DNA of 64,000 nucleotides, from NCBI GenBank assembly GCA_963978895.1, contig OZ022238.1, positions 23,034,284 through 23,098,283 of the forward strand, in the 5' to 3' direction. Numbering within the stretch: the first letter of the stretch is position 1; the number at the start of each line of letters is the position of its first letter. The notes under the pieces are model-generated. The model worked only from the letters and a program-made list of their open reading frames with translations, was not told the DNA's origin and did no database searches. The translations under genes and the position numbers were made by a program. Shown here one piece after another: positions 48,557 through 60,645 of the stretch. Origin of the DNA: Erpobdella octoculata. Its lineage: Eukaryota; Annelida; Clitellata; Hirudinida; Erpobdellidae.

Positions 48557-50020
48557 AGTATATATATATAAGTGAACATATCAACAAACCATTATAATTT
48601 GTAATGCAAAAAAATGTAAAAATTAATGTCCCGATGTATATCGATGGTTATTTGCAGTCTTAAAACTAAGGTGTCCAATATTATAATATAATTATAAAAT
48701 ATATACAATATAAAGATAAAGATTATCACTTAAACAAGCTTTTATGAAACATAGCAAGTGAAAACTAAAAAATGTTTTTTTTTTTTTTTATAAACAACGC
48801 CCTTAAGCTTACCGGGGGTGGCGGGGTAGTCGTAGGTACTTCTAAAAATTTTCTAAAACTTCCTTCATAATTATTTAAAAAAACACATTTTTGGAAAATT
48901 CTTGGAGGTCAACGGTTTCCCCGGCCACAACTAAAAAATGTTTTTAAACTTCCTCATATTATTTCTAAAAAAAAAATTGAAAATCCTCGGAGCTATAATT
49001 TAATTCTAAAAGTTCTTCCATATTTATTTTTCCAAAAAAGTTTCTGGAAAAAACCTTGGGAGGGGTAGTTTTTCCAACAAAATTTAAATTTTCTTTTTTA
49101 GGAGCCCCCATGCCCTCTCCTTAATGTCGCCACTGGATTAGTGTAATGTTTTCAAGAGTAGGTTTATGTGCAAAAAATGAAGTCAAAAGATCAATGGGAA
49201 GTGGTAGAAAAATCGATTACAAGATTTTTAGAAAGACCTTGGGGGGGGGATCCTTCCAACCGTCCCACCCAAACGACATCTTTGGATTTGTGTAATGTTA
49301 TCAAGAGTAGGTTTATGTGCAAAATTTTAAGTCAAAAGATCAATGGGAAGAGATAGAAAAAACGGATTGGTACAAGTTTTTATTACAACCAAGCAAACAC
49401 CAGGTGAAGTGTGCTAAAAAACAGCAATAGTCGAAATATTTTCAGTACCTACGCATTCTCCTGGCTTATAAAAAAAAAGAATTCTTTTTCGACTCATCTT
49501 TGCAGTGGCGGATCCAGAAATTCCTGGTGTGGGATGCAGGTGCGCTATTTACAAAAAAAATTCTACGACTTTTAAACTTTCTCTTCCCAAAAATCCTTAC
49601 GATAAGTCGTAGGTGCTTAAATTTTCCATTTTTTTTTATTATCTGGTGGGGGATATATCCCTCTATCCACCGTGGATTCGTCCTTGCAATAAATAGTAGG
49701 TATATATTTATATGAATGAGATTAAGTATTTAGTTTAAAAAATTATAAAGCAAATCAATTATGCTGCAGCTACTAAGTAACTTTTTGCAGAATCCGTGTA
49801 ATATATATTTGCCGAGCTAAGGACTAAAGACATTTCTATTTGCGAAATCCTATCCAAATTGATGATTAGAGAGAAATTATTTCATTTTTCCTGACATGCT
49901 GATTTTTGTGTTTTATATTATTTTTTTTGCTTTATTTTTAATGTTTTGTTTTGTCGTTTTTATTGTAAAACGAGCCCTGAGGTGTTACACAAAAGGGCGC
50001 TTAAAATCCAAATAAACTTA
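48557..50020. other. Repeat-derived DNA without genes
   Basis: Degenerate TAGTCGTAGGTACTT/TTTTCCAAAAA units (48800-49090, 49560-49650), shared with hAT-like elements elsewhere; a direct repeat of AGTCAAAAGATCAATGGGAA at 49180 and 49330; and a CAGTGGCGGATCCAG hAT-like end at 49503. Confidence 0.5.
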
Positions 50021-50022
50021 AA

Positions 50023-50081
<59 letters not shown>

Positions 50082-50093
50082 ATATATATATAT

Positions 50094-50176
50094 TGGAGGA
50101 GGGGGGAAAGCTCAGCTACTTAGGAGGGAAATTGAGCCCGGCCACTTGGGGGGGATAGAAGCCACTGATTGTCGGT
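50094..50176. repeat. Truncated hAT-like end
   Basis: GGAGGGAAATTGAGCCCGGC ... GGGATAGAAGCCACTG matches the right end of the 11628-14241 element. The rest is lost at an (AT)n array. Confidence 0.55.
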
Positions 50177-51690
50177 ACAACTTTTATTGTCCGTTAAAAA
50201 TATAGGTATTGCCGGTACAATTTGTTTTTTCAGTTAAAAATATATTGTCGGTACAACTTATATTGTCAGTTAAAAATATATTGTCGGTAAAAATATAATG
50301 TCAGTGAAGATATAATGTTGGTCGTGGTCGGTCGGCTACGCTGTAGGATGAGAGCGCACACCAGCACACACACACACACACATGGAAAAGTGCTGACCAT
50401 GCAGCACAATGGACATTCTGATATATATTAAGAAGTGCATGGCTAATGGATACGCTGTGAAACGAAAGCGCAAACCAGCACACGAGCACATTGGGAAGCT
50501 CTGATAGAGCTAGGTTTCTGAAGGATAGCATGCCTAACGAGAGAACCCGAAGCTAAGTGATGCACAATATAAAGCGGCGGATCCGGGAATTTCGTAATGA
50601 GGGGCCCGAAAATACTTTTTTAGTTTTTTTTTTAAATTTTCATTTCTGTCGTTTAGCAGTCCGTTGTAAGTCATTTTGATTTTTTTATTCAGTAAAACCA
50701 AATATAAGAAATTTAAATTCAACTTTTTATTTAATCTTTTTCCCTTTTTTTCTTTTTCTCCCAATTTCTTTCTGTATTTGTATCTTTCTGTAGCAATGTC
50801 AACCCAGGACACTTCTTTTTTCGTGGTCCAGAAGAGTAGAAGAAAAAAACATTTTCAATTTATTCTCATGAACCGGCTAAAGGTGCGGTTTTAAGGCGGA
50901 CAAGTTCCCAAAGTAAGCGCAACTGCTCATGTTATTCCTGTAGCCATGAAAAACTCTTGCTGTCCAAAATCATAGAAGTAGCCGAGTTTTTCGAGTTTGG
51001 TTTGAATCGTTCCAGTTTAGAGGTTAACATATGGCAGAGTCTCGTATAGTCACTCCCACAAAAACGTCTGCCAATGAACATAAAAAACGATTCTTTTCGA
51101 AAAAAAACAATATTTGGCTATCTGTAATAAGTGATAACTTTTTCCATCTGATTGAAACGATTCTAGTACTTAATACTACAGCTTCAAATGCCTTCAAAGT
51201 TATTCTCAGCGTTGAAGTGTCTGATGACCTAACTCCACAGCACAATGAAAAAAAGGTGATTTTCGCTACAGCGAAAAAAAACAGAAAGAAAGTGAGATAA
51301 AAAAAAGGAAAATGAGTTATTAAAAAGTTTAACTTCAAATCCTTTTGCTTGGTTTTACTGAATAAAGAAAATTATAAATGACTTAAATAGGGCTGCATAA
51401 CGATAGTAATCAAAATTTAAAAACAACTTAACAAGTAAAGGATAAAAACAAGTTTTTCAGCACAAACTTTTATTTCAAATATACTAGATTTAGAAATACG
51501 AAAGATGTTCAAATTATTTTTTTTAAATTGAATCATGTTTTTTCATCCAATATAAAGCAATGCTGAAAGTTTTAGCTTCCTAGCTTGTCAAAAAACTAAC
51601 CCATAAAAACAAAGTTTTTATTATAAATCCTTTATATACGATCCTAGATTTCCAGTACTAATTCTTTTTACAGCCCAGAGCCAAATTCAA
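50177..51690. other. Unassigned DNA
   Basis: TATTGTCGGTACAACTT repeats at 50170-50310; two diverged tandem copies around GCGCACACCAGCACACACAC (50330-50500); an 89-codon frame at 51031-51300 (MAESRIVTPTKTSANEHKK, Lys-rich C-terminus) with no recognised domain. Confidence 0.35.
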
Positions 51691-51699
51691 AAATTAAAA

Positions 51700-51905
51700 A
51701 TCCGTTAAAATTTGGTGTTTTTTGAAAAACTTAATTATACAATATCCGATCAAACTGAAATTTTGATAGATTCAATTGTCTCGCAGCCCAAGTCGATGTG
51801 CCAAATTTCAGCTCGATCGGATAACGGGAAGTGAGTTAATTTTGAGACTCAAAGTTTGTGACCGACAGACGGGAAGACAATCGAAAATAATATAAAGGAT
51901 TTAAA
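51700..51905. repeat. Interspersed repeat R1, copy
   Basis: GTGCCAAATTTCAGCTCGAT, CGGATAACGGGAAGTGAGTT, GTGACCGACAGACGGGAAGA and AATATAAAGGATTTAAAAAG: the fullest copy of this repeat in the window. Confidence 0.55.
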
Positions 51906-52559
51906 AAGCTGGTTAAATTTTACTTGCAAGATTTGCGTACAAAGAAAGCCACGCACAAACAAAGATTGTAACAAAACTAAAAAATTTAAAAAAATACATA
52001 TTTTCAGACTCTCTCCTTTATGAAATTTCTGAATCCACCACAACCGAAATTAGATTTTTTTTAATAAAGAATTTAAAGGTAAAACCAGTAATTTATTTGT
52101 AAGAAATGACTAAAAAAATTGTCGGTAAAATTGGACGGTTACACCCCCCAGGATCGGCATGTTAGCTACGGCCCTGCGTTTAATAGAAAAGTTGCTCCGA
52201 GTCTTGCCTCTTGCTTCCCCCCACCGGAAAAATGGGAATTCTATGCCCGTGCGACTATCCCATTCGGTCAACAGCTATTTTTGGAGAAAAACTAGTTTTA
52301 TAAAAAAATGTGAAAAGTAGGTACTTACGACAATTCTGTTTCTGGAAGAAATATTTAGCATTAGTACTATAAAACTAGTTTGATCGGAGCAGACGCCTGT
52401 TTTTTTTTAAATCTAGGCTACATAGTTATAAAATCATTAAATAATAGTCACGCTGTCTCTTTGAATCTATGTGGGATGGGCGGGTAAAAACCGAATAAAT
52501 TTTCCTTCCAACCCCCCCACGCACGGTCATTAGGTTTTTTTGACAGGAAAAGTGTGTAT

Positions 52560-52740
52560 CTTATATATAAAATGTTCGATTCGTTCTTAATATTCAGTTC
52601 GTCGAATAGAATGTTCGGTTCGTTCGATAAAATAATCGGTTCATTAAATATCGTTCACTATAATATTCGGTTCGTCGAATATTGTTCACTAAAATATTCG
52701 GTTCGGTGAATATCGTTCACTAAATATCGACACCATTCGC
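52560..52740. repeat. Tandem TTCGGTTCGTCGAATA repeat
   Basis: About five degenerate units of about 30 bp (ATTCGGTTCGTCGAATATTG TTCACTAAA). Confidence 0.75.
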
Positions 52741-52767
52741 AACAGTTTTGAACAAAAACGATGACCC

Positions 52768-52786
52768 GATCCCACTTCTGACACCA
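52768..52786 (-). promoter_or_regulatory. Primer binding site complementary to tRNA-Leu
   Basis: On the minus strand TGGTGTCAGAAGTGGGATC, matching the 3' end of animal tRNA-Leu with CCA. Directly beside it on the plus strand is AAATGTGACGAG, so an LTR of a minus-strand element would start at 52789. Confidence 0.6.
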
Positions 52787-52788
52787 AA

Positions 52789-53030
52789 TGTGACGAGATT
52801 CTGCTCGGGTATTGATGCCTGACGACGAAACAACTGACTCGAGACTAACAAGGTTTAAAATTGTATTAAGATAAAATTAATCTATATCATATCCAAAAAT
52901 CATAACTGTAAGTACATACTGAGAGAAATCGGACAAACAAATAAACAAACGACTTTGTGACCTAATAAAAACGTTGCAAAAAAGAGAAGTTGCTCGCGTA
53001 AATAAAATGAGAGCTACCCAAAATAAATTT
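52789..53030 (-). repeat. 5' LTR fragment of an LTR retrotransposon
   Basis: Adjacent to the primer binding site. On the minus strand it ends CAGAATCTCGTCACA. The outer boundary is not seen, and no gag or pol follows, so only the LTR and PBS survive. Confidence 0.45.
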
Positions 53031-53214
53031 AACTGCAAAGACAGTTTATGTTTCTCATTTAATTAGATAACATAAATCTTTAATTTTATACTTAAAACAT
53101 ATTTATTTGTTTGCACATTTAAAAAAAATTAAACATTTTTAGTTTTTAGTAGACGATCGACCGAAATTCGTGTCGCGATCGACTGGTAGATCGCGATCAC
53201 CGGGTTGGGCAGCC

Positions 53215-53345
53215 CTGGCATACACCAACTCAATCATCCTGGGGAACTTAAACGCATACTATGTAGTGTTTGGTGCTGACACATCAAATAAGAGAGGAAA
53301 ATTAATTGAAAAACTACTGGATCAGCATAATTTGCGATGTGGAAA
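53215..53345 (+). pseudogene. LINE endonuclease fragment
   Basis: The frame reads TNSIILGNLNAYYVVFGAD then KRGKLIEKLLDQHNLRC, matching the GDFNAHH ... RG..L...L.....L block of Jockey-type apurinic endonucleases, with the catalytic Asp of GDFN replaced by Asn. Truncated by a CCCC-rich tandem repeat at 53345-53520. Confidence 0.6.
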
Positions 53346-53520
53346 GTTCGCCCCTGGTTTTTTGCCCCCTAGAAAGTTCGCCCCCGCGTTTTTCGTCCCT
53401 GGGAAAGTTTGCCCCCGGTTTTTCACCCCCGCCTTTTTGCCCCCATTTTCGCCCCCGGCTTTTTGCTCTTAGTTTTTCACCTTTGGCAAAATTTGCTCCC
53501 AGTTTTTTATCCCGATTTGT
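53345..53520. repeat. Degenerate GTTCGCCCCC tandem repeat
   Basis: Seven or more units of about 20-25 bp (GTTCGCCCCCGGTTTTTCAC). Confidence 0.8.
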
Positions 53521-53548
53521 ATGTTTGTATGATCAAGCATCAAATGAA

Positions 53549-53713
<165 letters not shown>

Positions 53714-53734
53714 ACGGATAACCCACTGTGAGCG

Positions 53735-54260
53735 AAAGAGCGAGCAGGAAAAGTGACAAGAAAGAGGAGAGCAAGCTGGAGCGGGAAAGCGACCAAGAGC
53801 GAGAAAGCGAACGGGAGCAGGAAAGAAACCGGGAGCGGGAAAGCGGCCGAGACCGAGAAAGCGACCGCGAGTGGGAAAACGAACGGGAACGGGAAAGCAA
53901 GCGGTGAAGGAAACCAGAGCAAGAGAAAAACAATAGAAAAACTTCTAAAATCTCCGGGCAACTGCTGACTAAAACGTTTTTTGTCCATAAAACACCAACG
54001 TATTAACAAATTTTTGTCAAACTTGACACAAACCACCGCCTGATTATCTTACTTAAGTGTGAGCGGAAAAGCAACCGAGATCGAAAAAAGCGAGAAGGAA
54101 AAAGGACCAAGAAGAGGAGAGCAAGCTGGAGCAGGAAAATGTAAAAGCGACTGGGAGCGGGAAAACAACCGAGAACGGGAAAACGACCGGGAGCGGGAGA
54201 GCAAGCGGTGAAGGTAACGGGAGCAAGAGAGAAAAACGATAGAAAAACCTTTAAAAACCC
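53735..54260. repeat. Helitron-type minisatellite remains
   Basis: Two blocks of GCGGGAAAGCGACCGAGA-like units (53740-53920 and 54060-54220), each ending with a degraded CCGGGCAAC hairpin (53957 and 54262). They match the interior and 3' end of Helitron copies C and D. Confidence 0.6.
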
Positions 54261-56110
54261 CGGGAAAAAGTGCCTACGACTACCCCTCCCCCAATCAGCA
54301 GATTTTTTCAGAAGACGAAATAAATGTGTTTAAATTTTTTTAAAAGGATAGGATTGTTAGCCCCCTTCTACAAATACTGAGGTCTTTCAAAAAATTTTTG
54401 GACCCCCTCTTGCAAGTACTGAGCACCCCCTAAAAAATTTAACTGGCTACGTGGCTGCTTATATTTCATGATCGCCGGCTTTACATTTTAATGCAATTTT
54501 TTAAATATTTTTTGAATTTATATATATAAACATCTATCAAATTGTGGTTGATTTGTTTTTGTTTTAAAACATAGTTAATTATTATTTTTAGTTAAATTTT
54601 TAAGATTTAATAGAATGCATTGTCATAAGGGGCGAGCTCAAATTTGAGCTCGATTGGTTAGTTAATAATCATTTTCAAGATTTGAATTCAAGCAAGCAAG
54701 CAAGGCCAGGGGCGTTATTTCAGCAAAACCTTAGGGGGGGGCAAACAATTTTTATAAAACCCACAGATTCCAAAATTTATTTAATGCTATATTTTTTCCA
54801 AAATTAGCGGATATCGTGGAGGCTGTAGTCGTAGATACTTTCAAAAAATTTATTAAAATCTCATACACTTTTTCTCCAAAAAAAAACTGGGACTGGAGAA
54901 AAAAGTATGCTGTAGCCAGTGACGGATTTATGTGAAGACCCACATTGTGTGCCCCCGTTCATTGGCTAATTTTGGGAGAAAATGTGTTCAAGGTTTTCAA
55001 AAAAAGTTTGGAAAAGTACCTACTACAATTACTTCACCCAATCATCAGCTCCGTTTGGTGGAACAATTTACAGATATGATTTTTTAAGAGCGTATTCCTT
55101 AGACTTTGCCCAGGGTGCCAAAAACTTAAGCTATGCCACTGCAAAGTACTGCACCGAACACGTCCCAAGCAGGGCTCTAGTTTGGTACCAACTCTGATCA
55201 ATGTTTTTAGAGTAAAATTTTTTATGTTACACAGATGAAATGGAAAAAACACATTGTGAACCACTGGCGGATCTAGCCAACTTTTGAGGGGGGCAAGTTT
55301 GAAGCAAATTACACAATGTTTGTACAGCTCCCAGAGCCGTAAAAGTTTTATAATTAAGGTACAGGGGCGTTATTTGGTAGGGCTGGCTGCCCCTTAAAAA
55401 TTTTTCAAAAATAATTTTTGTAAAAATATCTACGAAGCTTTTTAAAAAAATTCAGAAAAGTACTTACAATTCCACTCCTCGGTTATCAGCTATTTTTGGA
55501 GGAAAAAGTGATTGAAAACATTTTTGGAAAAGTACCTACGACTACCCCCCCCCCCTCCGTACCCCGTTCTGCTATTTTGAAAAGAAGAATTTAGCATCAA
55601 GAAGATTCACATTTGAATTATATTGGTTTGCGCCCCCAAGATTTTTCTGAAATGATTCTCCTGAGGCGGTAAGTTTAAACCCACTATCCATGTCAACTTT
55701 TGAAGATGAAAGGGTGAATGAATGCTCATATCTTCTGCAAATAGAGGATGGAAACAATTAAGAACGATGCGGCCACCATCTCTGTGTCGTCTCAGTCGAA
55801 TATTCTTAATTGCAGCAAATTTAGAGGTCTCAACAATTGATGCAAACGCTTTTCTATCTGCAACACTTGCTATGTTCTTTGTGTGAGTTAACTTAGAGAT
55901 CTACGTGACTTGTAGTTTGTAGCATAAATTCAAGTGCTAAAGCTGCATTTGTGACGTGAACACTAAACTGATCAAGAAAATCCAGTGCACCATTCTTGCC
56001 AGTAAGGTTTGGAAAATTCGTTAGCGAACAGGCAAGAAGTTAGAAGTTTACCCATTCTTTCACCATAGCACGCATGGGACACACCAAAGAGTACACATAA
56101 TGCATACCAA
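54261..56110. other. Mosaic of hAT-like repeat fragments
   Basis: ACCTACGACTACCCC and AATCAGC units (54280, 54840, 55030, 55440, 55530); ends such as CAGGGGCGTTATTTCAGC (54708) and CACTGGCGGATCTAGCC (55262); an R1 copy (54595-54705); possible coding remnants on the minus strand at 55760-56100, not identified. Confidence 0.45.
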
Positions 56111-56139
56111 ACTTGTTATATCTTTATTATTCTAATTAA

Positions 56140-57634
56140 CCCGTTTTAGACCATCGTACGTTTTACGAACACACTTATATTTAGCGTTGCATAAAATTCA
56201 GCTGTAATTTTTTTCCTGTTAAAAGTTTTGTTTTATGTTAAGAAAGCTTCAATACACTGTATAAAATTTTTTAAATAATTTTTTTATTCGTATTAAGTAG
56301 TTTAATCTGGGTTAGAATATGAGCATTTTCAAGGTTTTCGACCGATATTACTTTAAAAATTTATTATGCTAATTTCATGAGAGTTATCATAACAAAAGTT
56401 TGAAATATCGAAAGAGGATGTACTCAAAAGTAAACAGCAACGTTAATTAAATTTTATTGTGTTTACACTAACCCACAATGTGAACATGTATGAGTCATGC
56501 TCGTTCTACGATCGTTGGGCGTATAGAGTACTTTATGCGAACGAGTCGAAACTAGTTTATTCAGCTTATAGTTGTGCAGTGGTTGACTTGGTGATAGTGT
56601 TTTTTGCTAATTTCATTCTTGGAATGAAATGTTTGTAAAGTTTAAAAATGAAAGGCGTCAAACAGAACGTTTTTTCACGTTGAAAGAAGCTATGTAACTA
56701 ATTCTTGATGATGATGATAGCATTGAGGTTGACATACTTGTCATTCTTCCGCCCGGCGCATCATAACACGTGACTGATGAATAAGCAAATGAAGAAGAAA
56801 TGTTATTCTTTGAAATATATCCGGGAACGTAGAAGTTGATTATACTAATAATGGGATGGGATAAGACTGTGTCGGTTCTTTGGGTGAAGAAATTTAGGTC
56901 GCAAATACGGTCAGTTCAATGCCGCGGCAACCAAAACGCCAAAAACGATTGAAATGCACTTGGACCAAAAAGAGTCATTTGAATAGCCACTTTTAAAACA
57001 GTCTATATATAACGAGTTTGAAACACCACAATGGTGCTTTGCTTGAAAACCCCCATATAGGCTGTTTAGGTTGTTTTATACCGATGAAATGAATTCATGC
57101 ACGGTTGAAAAAACAAAACGATAGGAAAGATTCAGCAACTGGCCATGGTCACGAACTGGAAAAGGTGAAAACAGTAGGTCGCTACAAGCTGGAAAATTGT
57201 GGCAAAACACTGTACATGTGGGCCAAGTGTGGCAAACGACTTCATCGGAATTGTTTTGGTGCTTTCCGCACACTCCGGTTCTGAAACAACTATCATGAAC
57301 TGCTTGACTGATATATTGAATGTTAAATTTTTGGATTTTATTGAACTGTGTTACTAATAAAGTCAGAAATGTGTTTTTAGCTTTTCTGTTTATAGCCTAA
57401 AATTTATATTATAATTGTTTGCGTTGAGAAAAAAAAGAAATTGACTTTTAAACATTTTGTCGTTTTCAGTAGTCTATACGACCACCGTTCGAAAAACGAG
57501 CATAGAGAATTTTCATAGTTTTCTTTCAAATAAAAAATAATTAAAAATAAATCTGTTAAAACATAAGCAAGTAACTTAGAAATAACAAAAAAAATAATAG
57601 AAATCTAATTAATAAAGTTTTGGACCTAAACGGG
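56140..57634 (+). mobile_element. Internally deleted piggyBac element in the gypsy LTR
   Basis: Flanked by TTAA on both sides (56136-56139, 57635-57638). Ends CCCGTTTTAGACC and GGTCCAAAACTTT on the opposite strand give near-perfect terminal repeats starting CCCG. Removing it restores the LTR sequence seen at 62.1 kb. Coding remains: an acidic N-terminus (DDDDS ... ILPPG ... VTDE) at 56640-56800 and a C-terminal Cys-rich finger (YKLENCGKTLYMWAKCGKRL HRNCF) at 57160-57290. The DDD catalytic middle is deleted. Confidence 0.9.
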
Positions 57635-57778
57635 TTAAATGATAATAATTATAATCTAACTAATGTGGTTGCTAAATACTTATTAGATCTTTTGTTGATT
57701 ATTAATGAAATTATATCTGCTTTGTTTTTATGACATAACTAAATAGGAAATATAATAAAACTTATAGATATATATGTA

Positions 57779-57888
<110 letters not shown>

Positions 57889-57900
57889 CTTTATAGAAAA

Positions 57901-58490
57901 TCATATATCATATGATTTTCTACTGGGATCCAGTACTATCCGTTTTGCAGGGTTGCAATAACGTTTAGGTCTTGCCTCCGGTTCTATTCCTGTTGGAATG
58001 TGTGTCAACTCCTCCGGATTGGCTTCATTATCCATATGACTCGGAACATGGTCTCCTTGTCTATTCTCTCCATCCTCATTCTCCGTAACCCGAGGGGTTG
58101 CGTTTATGTCTGGTTCCAACATCTCTTCCTCTCCTGGGAACACAATTCTTACTGGGGCTTTCTCTCCATCACTTTTATCTTGAAGAGGTACTGGCATGTC
58201 GAATGTCTCAAACATTTCTTTAAGTGCCCAATCTAAATTCATTAGTCTTAAATGATTTGTATGTCTTTTTGTAATCCTTCTGTCAATCTCAACTTCGTAA
58301 GCCGTTTTTCCATTTCTTTTTAAAATCTTTCCTGGTATCCATCTGGGATGGTTTGGATTTTTATAATCTCTAGCGTACACCGCATCTTGTTCTTTAAAGA
58401 CTTTCGGTCTTGCCCCATTCCTTTTGTCAAACTGTCTCTTCACGCAAGATTTTTTTTCTGAATACTTTTCGTCTTTTTTAGTACTTAATT
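57901..58490 (-). pseudogene. gypsy integrase C-terminal region
   Basis: KRQFDKRNGARPKVF, VYARDYKNPNHPRWIPGKIL and RHTNHLRL: the post-core region of K02A2.6-type gypsy integrases, followed by an acidic tail ending SRKSYDI and then the polypurine tract. Separated from the core by a frame change near 58450. Confidence 0.85.
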
Positions 58491-58865
58491 GTAAGTCTGA
58501 TAGTGGTGTTCTAATTTATCTCCCCAAAACATTTTCTGCGGGGGATTTTTGATGTAGACTAAATGGGCATGGTGTAGATCTATAACACAATAAAATCTTT
58601 CAAATTCCATAGAAGTAAACTGTGTTCCGTTATCTGATACCAATGTCTTTGGAAATCCATACCGAGCAAACATTCTGTTCAGCTCGCGAATTGTCGTTGT
58701 TGAGGTAGCCGCACTCATTTGTATTATTTCTGGCCATTTTGAATATGCGTCCACAACAACCAGAAACATTGAATTCTCCATTGGTCCGGCAAAATCAATG
58801 TGAATTCTCTCCCAGGTCTGTGATGGTTCAAGCCATGGTGACAACGTGTTTTTATAGGCATTTTA
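58491..58865 (-). pseudogene. gypsy integrase catalytic core, third acidic residue lost
   Basis: WERIHIDFAGPM holds the first Asp, LVSDNGTQFTS the second. After EFERF the sequence jumps to the region that normally follows the catalytic Glu, so the block with NGQAER-type Glu is deleted. A frame change lies near 58550. Confidence 0.8.
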
Positions 58866-59760
58866 GCTGCTTTTTGAAATGCATCACAGGTTTTCACCAT
58901 ACTTTCAATATCTCTATCGATTCCATGCCAATACACCGACTGTCTGGCCAGCATTTTCATTCTCGTAATTCCTGGATGACCCTGATGTAGCATCATCAAT
59001 ATACGCTGTTGCAGTTTTTTTGGAATCACTGCTCTTACACCCATAAATAGAATGCCATCATGTAAAGTCAAATCAGTTGCTTTACTTTGGAATGCATTCC
59101 AGTTTGATCCAGGTTTAACTTTTGGCCAAAATCCCTTTTTAATGATCTCACTTAACTCTCTGAGTTCAGAGTCTTCTTCTGTCATAATTTGAATATCTTT
59201 CTTACTAACAGGTAATTGTCTCATCGTATCCTCTTGTATCATTGTGATGTCTTCGTTTACACCTGCTATTATCAAATCCTCATTTCCTGTTGTTTTTTTG
59301 GAATCAACGAGTCTTGATAAGGCATCAGCTTGACCAAAATTTGCTGTTCGTCGATATTCGATCTCAAAATCATAAGCTAAGAGTATCAGTTCCCATCTCT
59401 GCAGTCTGTTTGCAGCGTGTGCAGATATTCCTTTCTTTGAACCAAATACTGACAAGAGAGGCTTGTGATCGGTCAATAGCGTAAACCGCCTTCCATAAAC
59501 AAATCTATGGAATTTTCTTACTGCAAAAACTAGGGCTAAAGCTTCTTTTTCTATTTGGCCGTAATTCTTTTCTGCTTGGGTCAGTGCACGGCCCGCATGA
59601 GCGACTGCTTTTTCTGTTCCATTAAGAAATCGGTGTGAAATCACTGCTCCAATTCCGTATTCACATGCATCAGCAGCTATTACGATGTCTCTTTTGGGAT
59701 CATAATGCGTCAGCAATAAATTTGATTGTAACACCTTCTTAAGACTTGTGAAAGATTCCT
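58724..59760 (-). pseudogene. gypsy RNase H and integrase zinc finger
   Basis: IAADACEYGIGAVISHR (RNase H first Asp), EKEALALVFAVRKFHRF (Glu), LLTDHKPLL (Asp) and the tail NFGQADALSRL. Then HQGHPGITRMKMLAR ... YWHGIDRDIE ... CDAFQ: the HHCC integrase finger with its last Cys changed to Phe. A long frame, broken only at both ends. Confidence 0.9.
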
Positions 59761-60560
59761 GGTGTACTCTTAACCATTCAAACTTCTAATTTTTTTTTAA
59801 GTCATCTAGTGTGCCTCTCATTTGTCTCATCTTTGGTACAAAAACAGAATAGTAACTAACCATACCCAAAAACGATTTTAACTGTTTTCTGTCTTTTGGT
59901 GGGGGCATTTCTATAATTGCTGTTATTTTTCTGGGTCTGGTTTTCGGCTTTCTTTGCTGATAATATGGCCTAGAAATTTAATCTCTTTCTTGGCAAAAGA
60001 GCAATTGTCCATCTTGACTCTAAATCCAAAATCTGAAATCCGTTTGAATAGTTCAAAAACATTCATATTGTGTTCTTCCAATGTGCCGGTCACAATTACA
60101 TCGTCCAGGTAAGCCGCACAACCTTTTAACCCTGAAGTTAAATTATCTATTGTTTCCTGGAAAATACCTGGTGCACTTTTTACTCCAAAGAAAAGTCTCT
60201 GGTACTGATATAGACCTTTAGGAGTGTTGATCGTAACGAGCTCTTTTGACGATTCGTCCATTTCCAACTGTAGATATGCATCAGCAAAATCTACTTGAGT
60301 AAACCAAGCTCCTTGGTTTAATTTTGAAAAAAATTCATCCGTTAAGGCCTGTTTTAAAATCAGCACAGATGCGCACCGTTCCGCTTTTCTTTGGAACAAC
60401 CACAATCGGTGCCGCCCAGTGACTGTATTCAACTTTTTTAAGAACTCCTTCATTGACTAATTTTTCAAGTTCCCTAATGGTTATTTCTTCGTAAGCAAAA
60501 GGTATTTTTCGTGGTCTGCAAAATTTTGGCTGAGACTCTGATTTAAAGAGCAATCTTGCC
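59761..60560 (-). pseudogene. gypsy reverse transcriptase
   Basis: GVLKKVEYSHWAAPIVVVPK, FTQVDFADAYLQLEM (motif A Asp), the FFGVKSAPGIFQ block and CAAYLDDVIVTG (catalytic YLDD). A frameshift near 60345 divides it and another near 59900 separates it from the thumb. Catalytic residues are intact. Confidence 0.9.
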
Positions 60561-60645
60561 TTTTTTTACTGCAATGGCCCAATTCTTCTTTGAAAACATT
60601 TGGAAACTCTGTTTGTAACCGAACAGCTAAACCGTTTTCTTCCTG

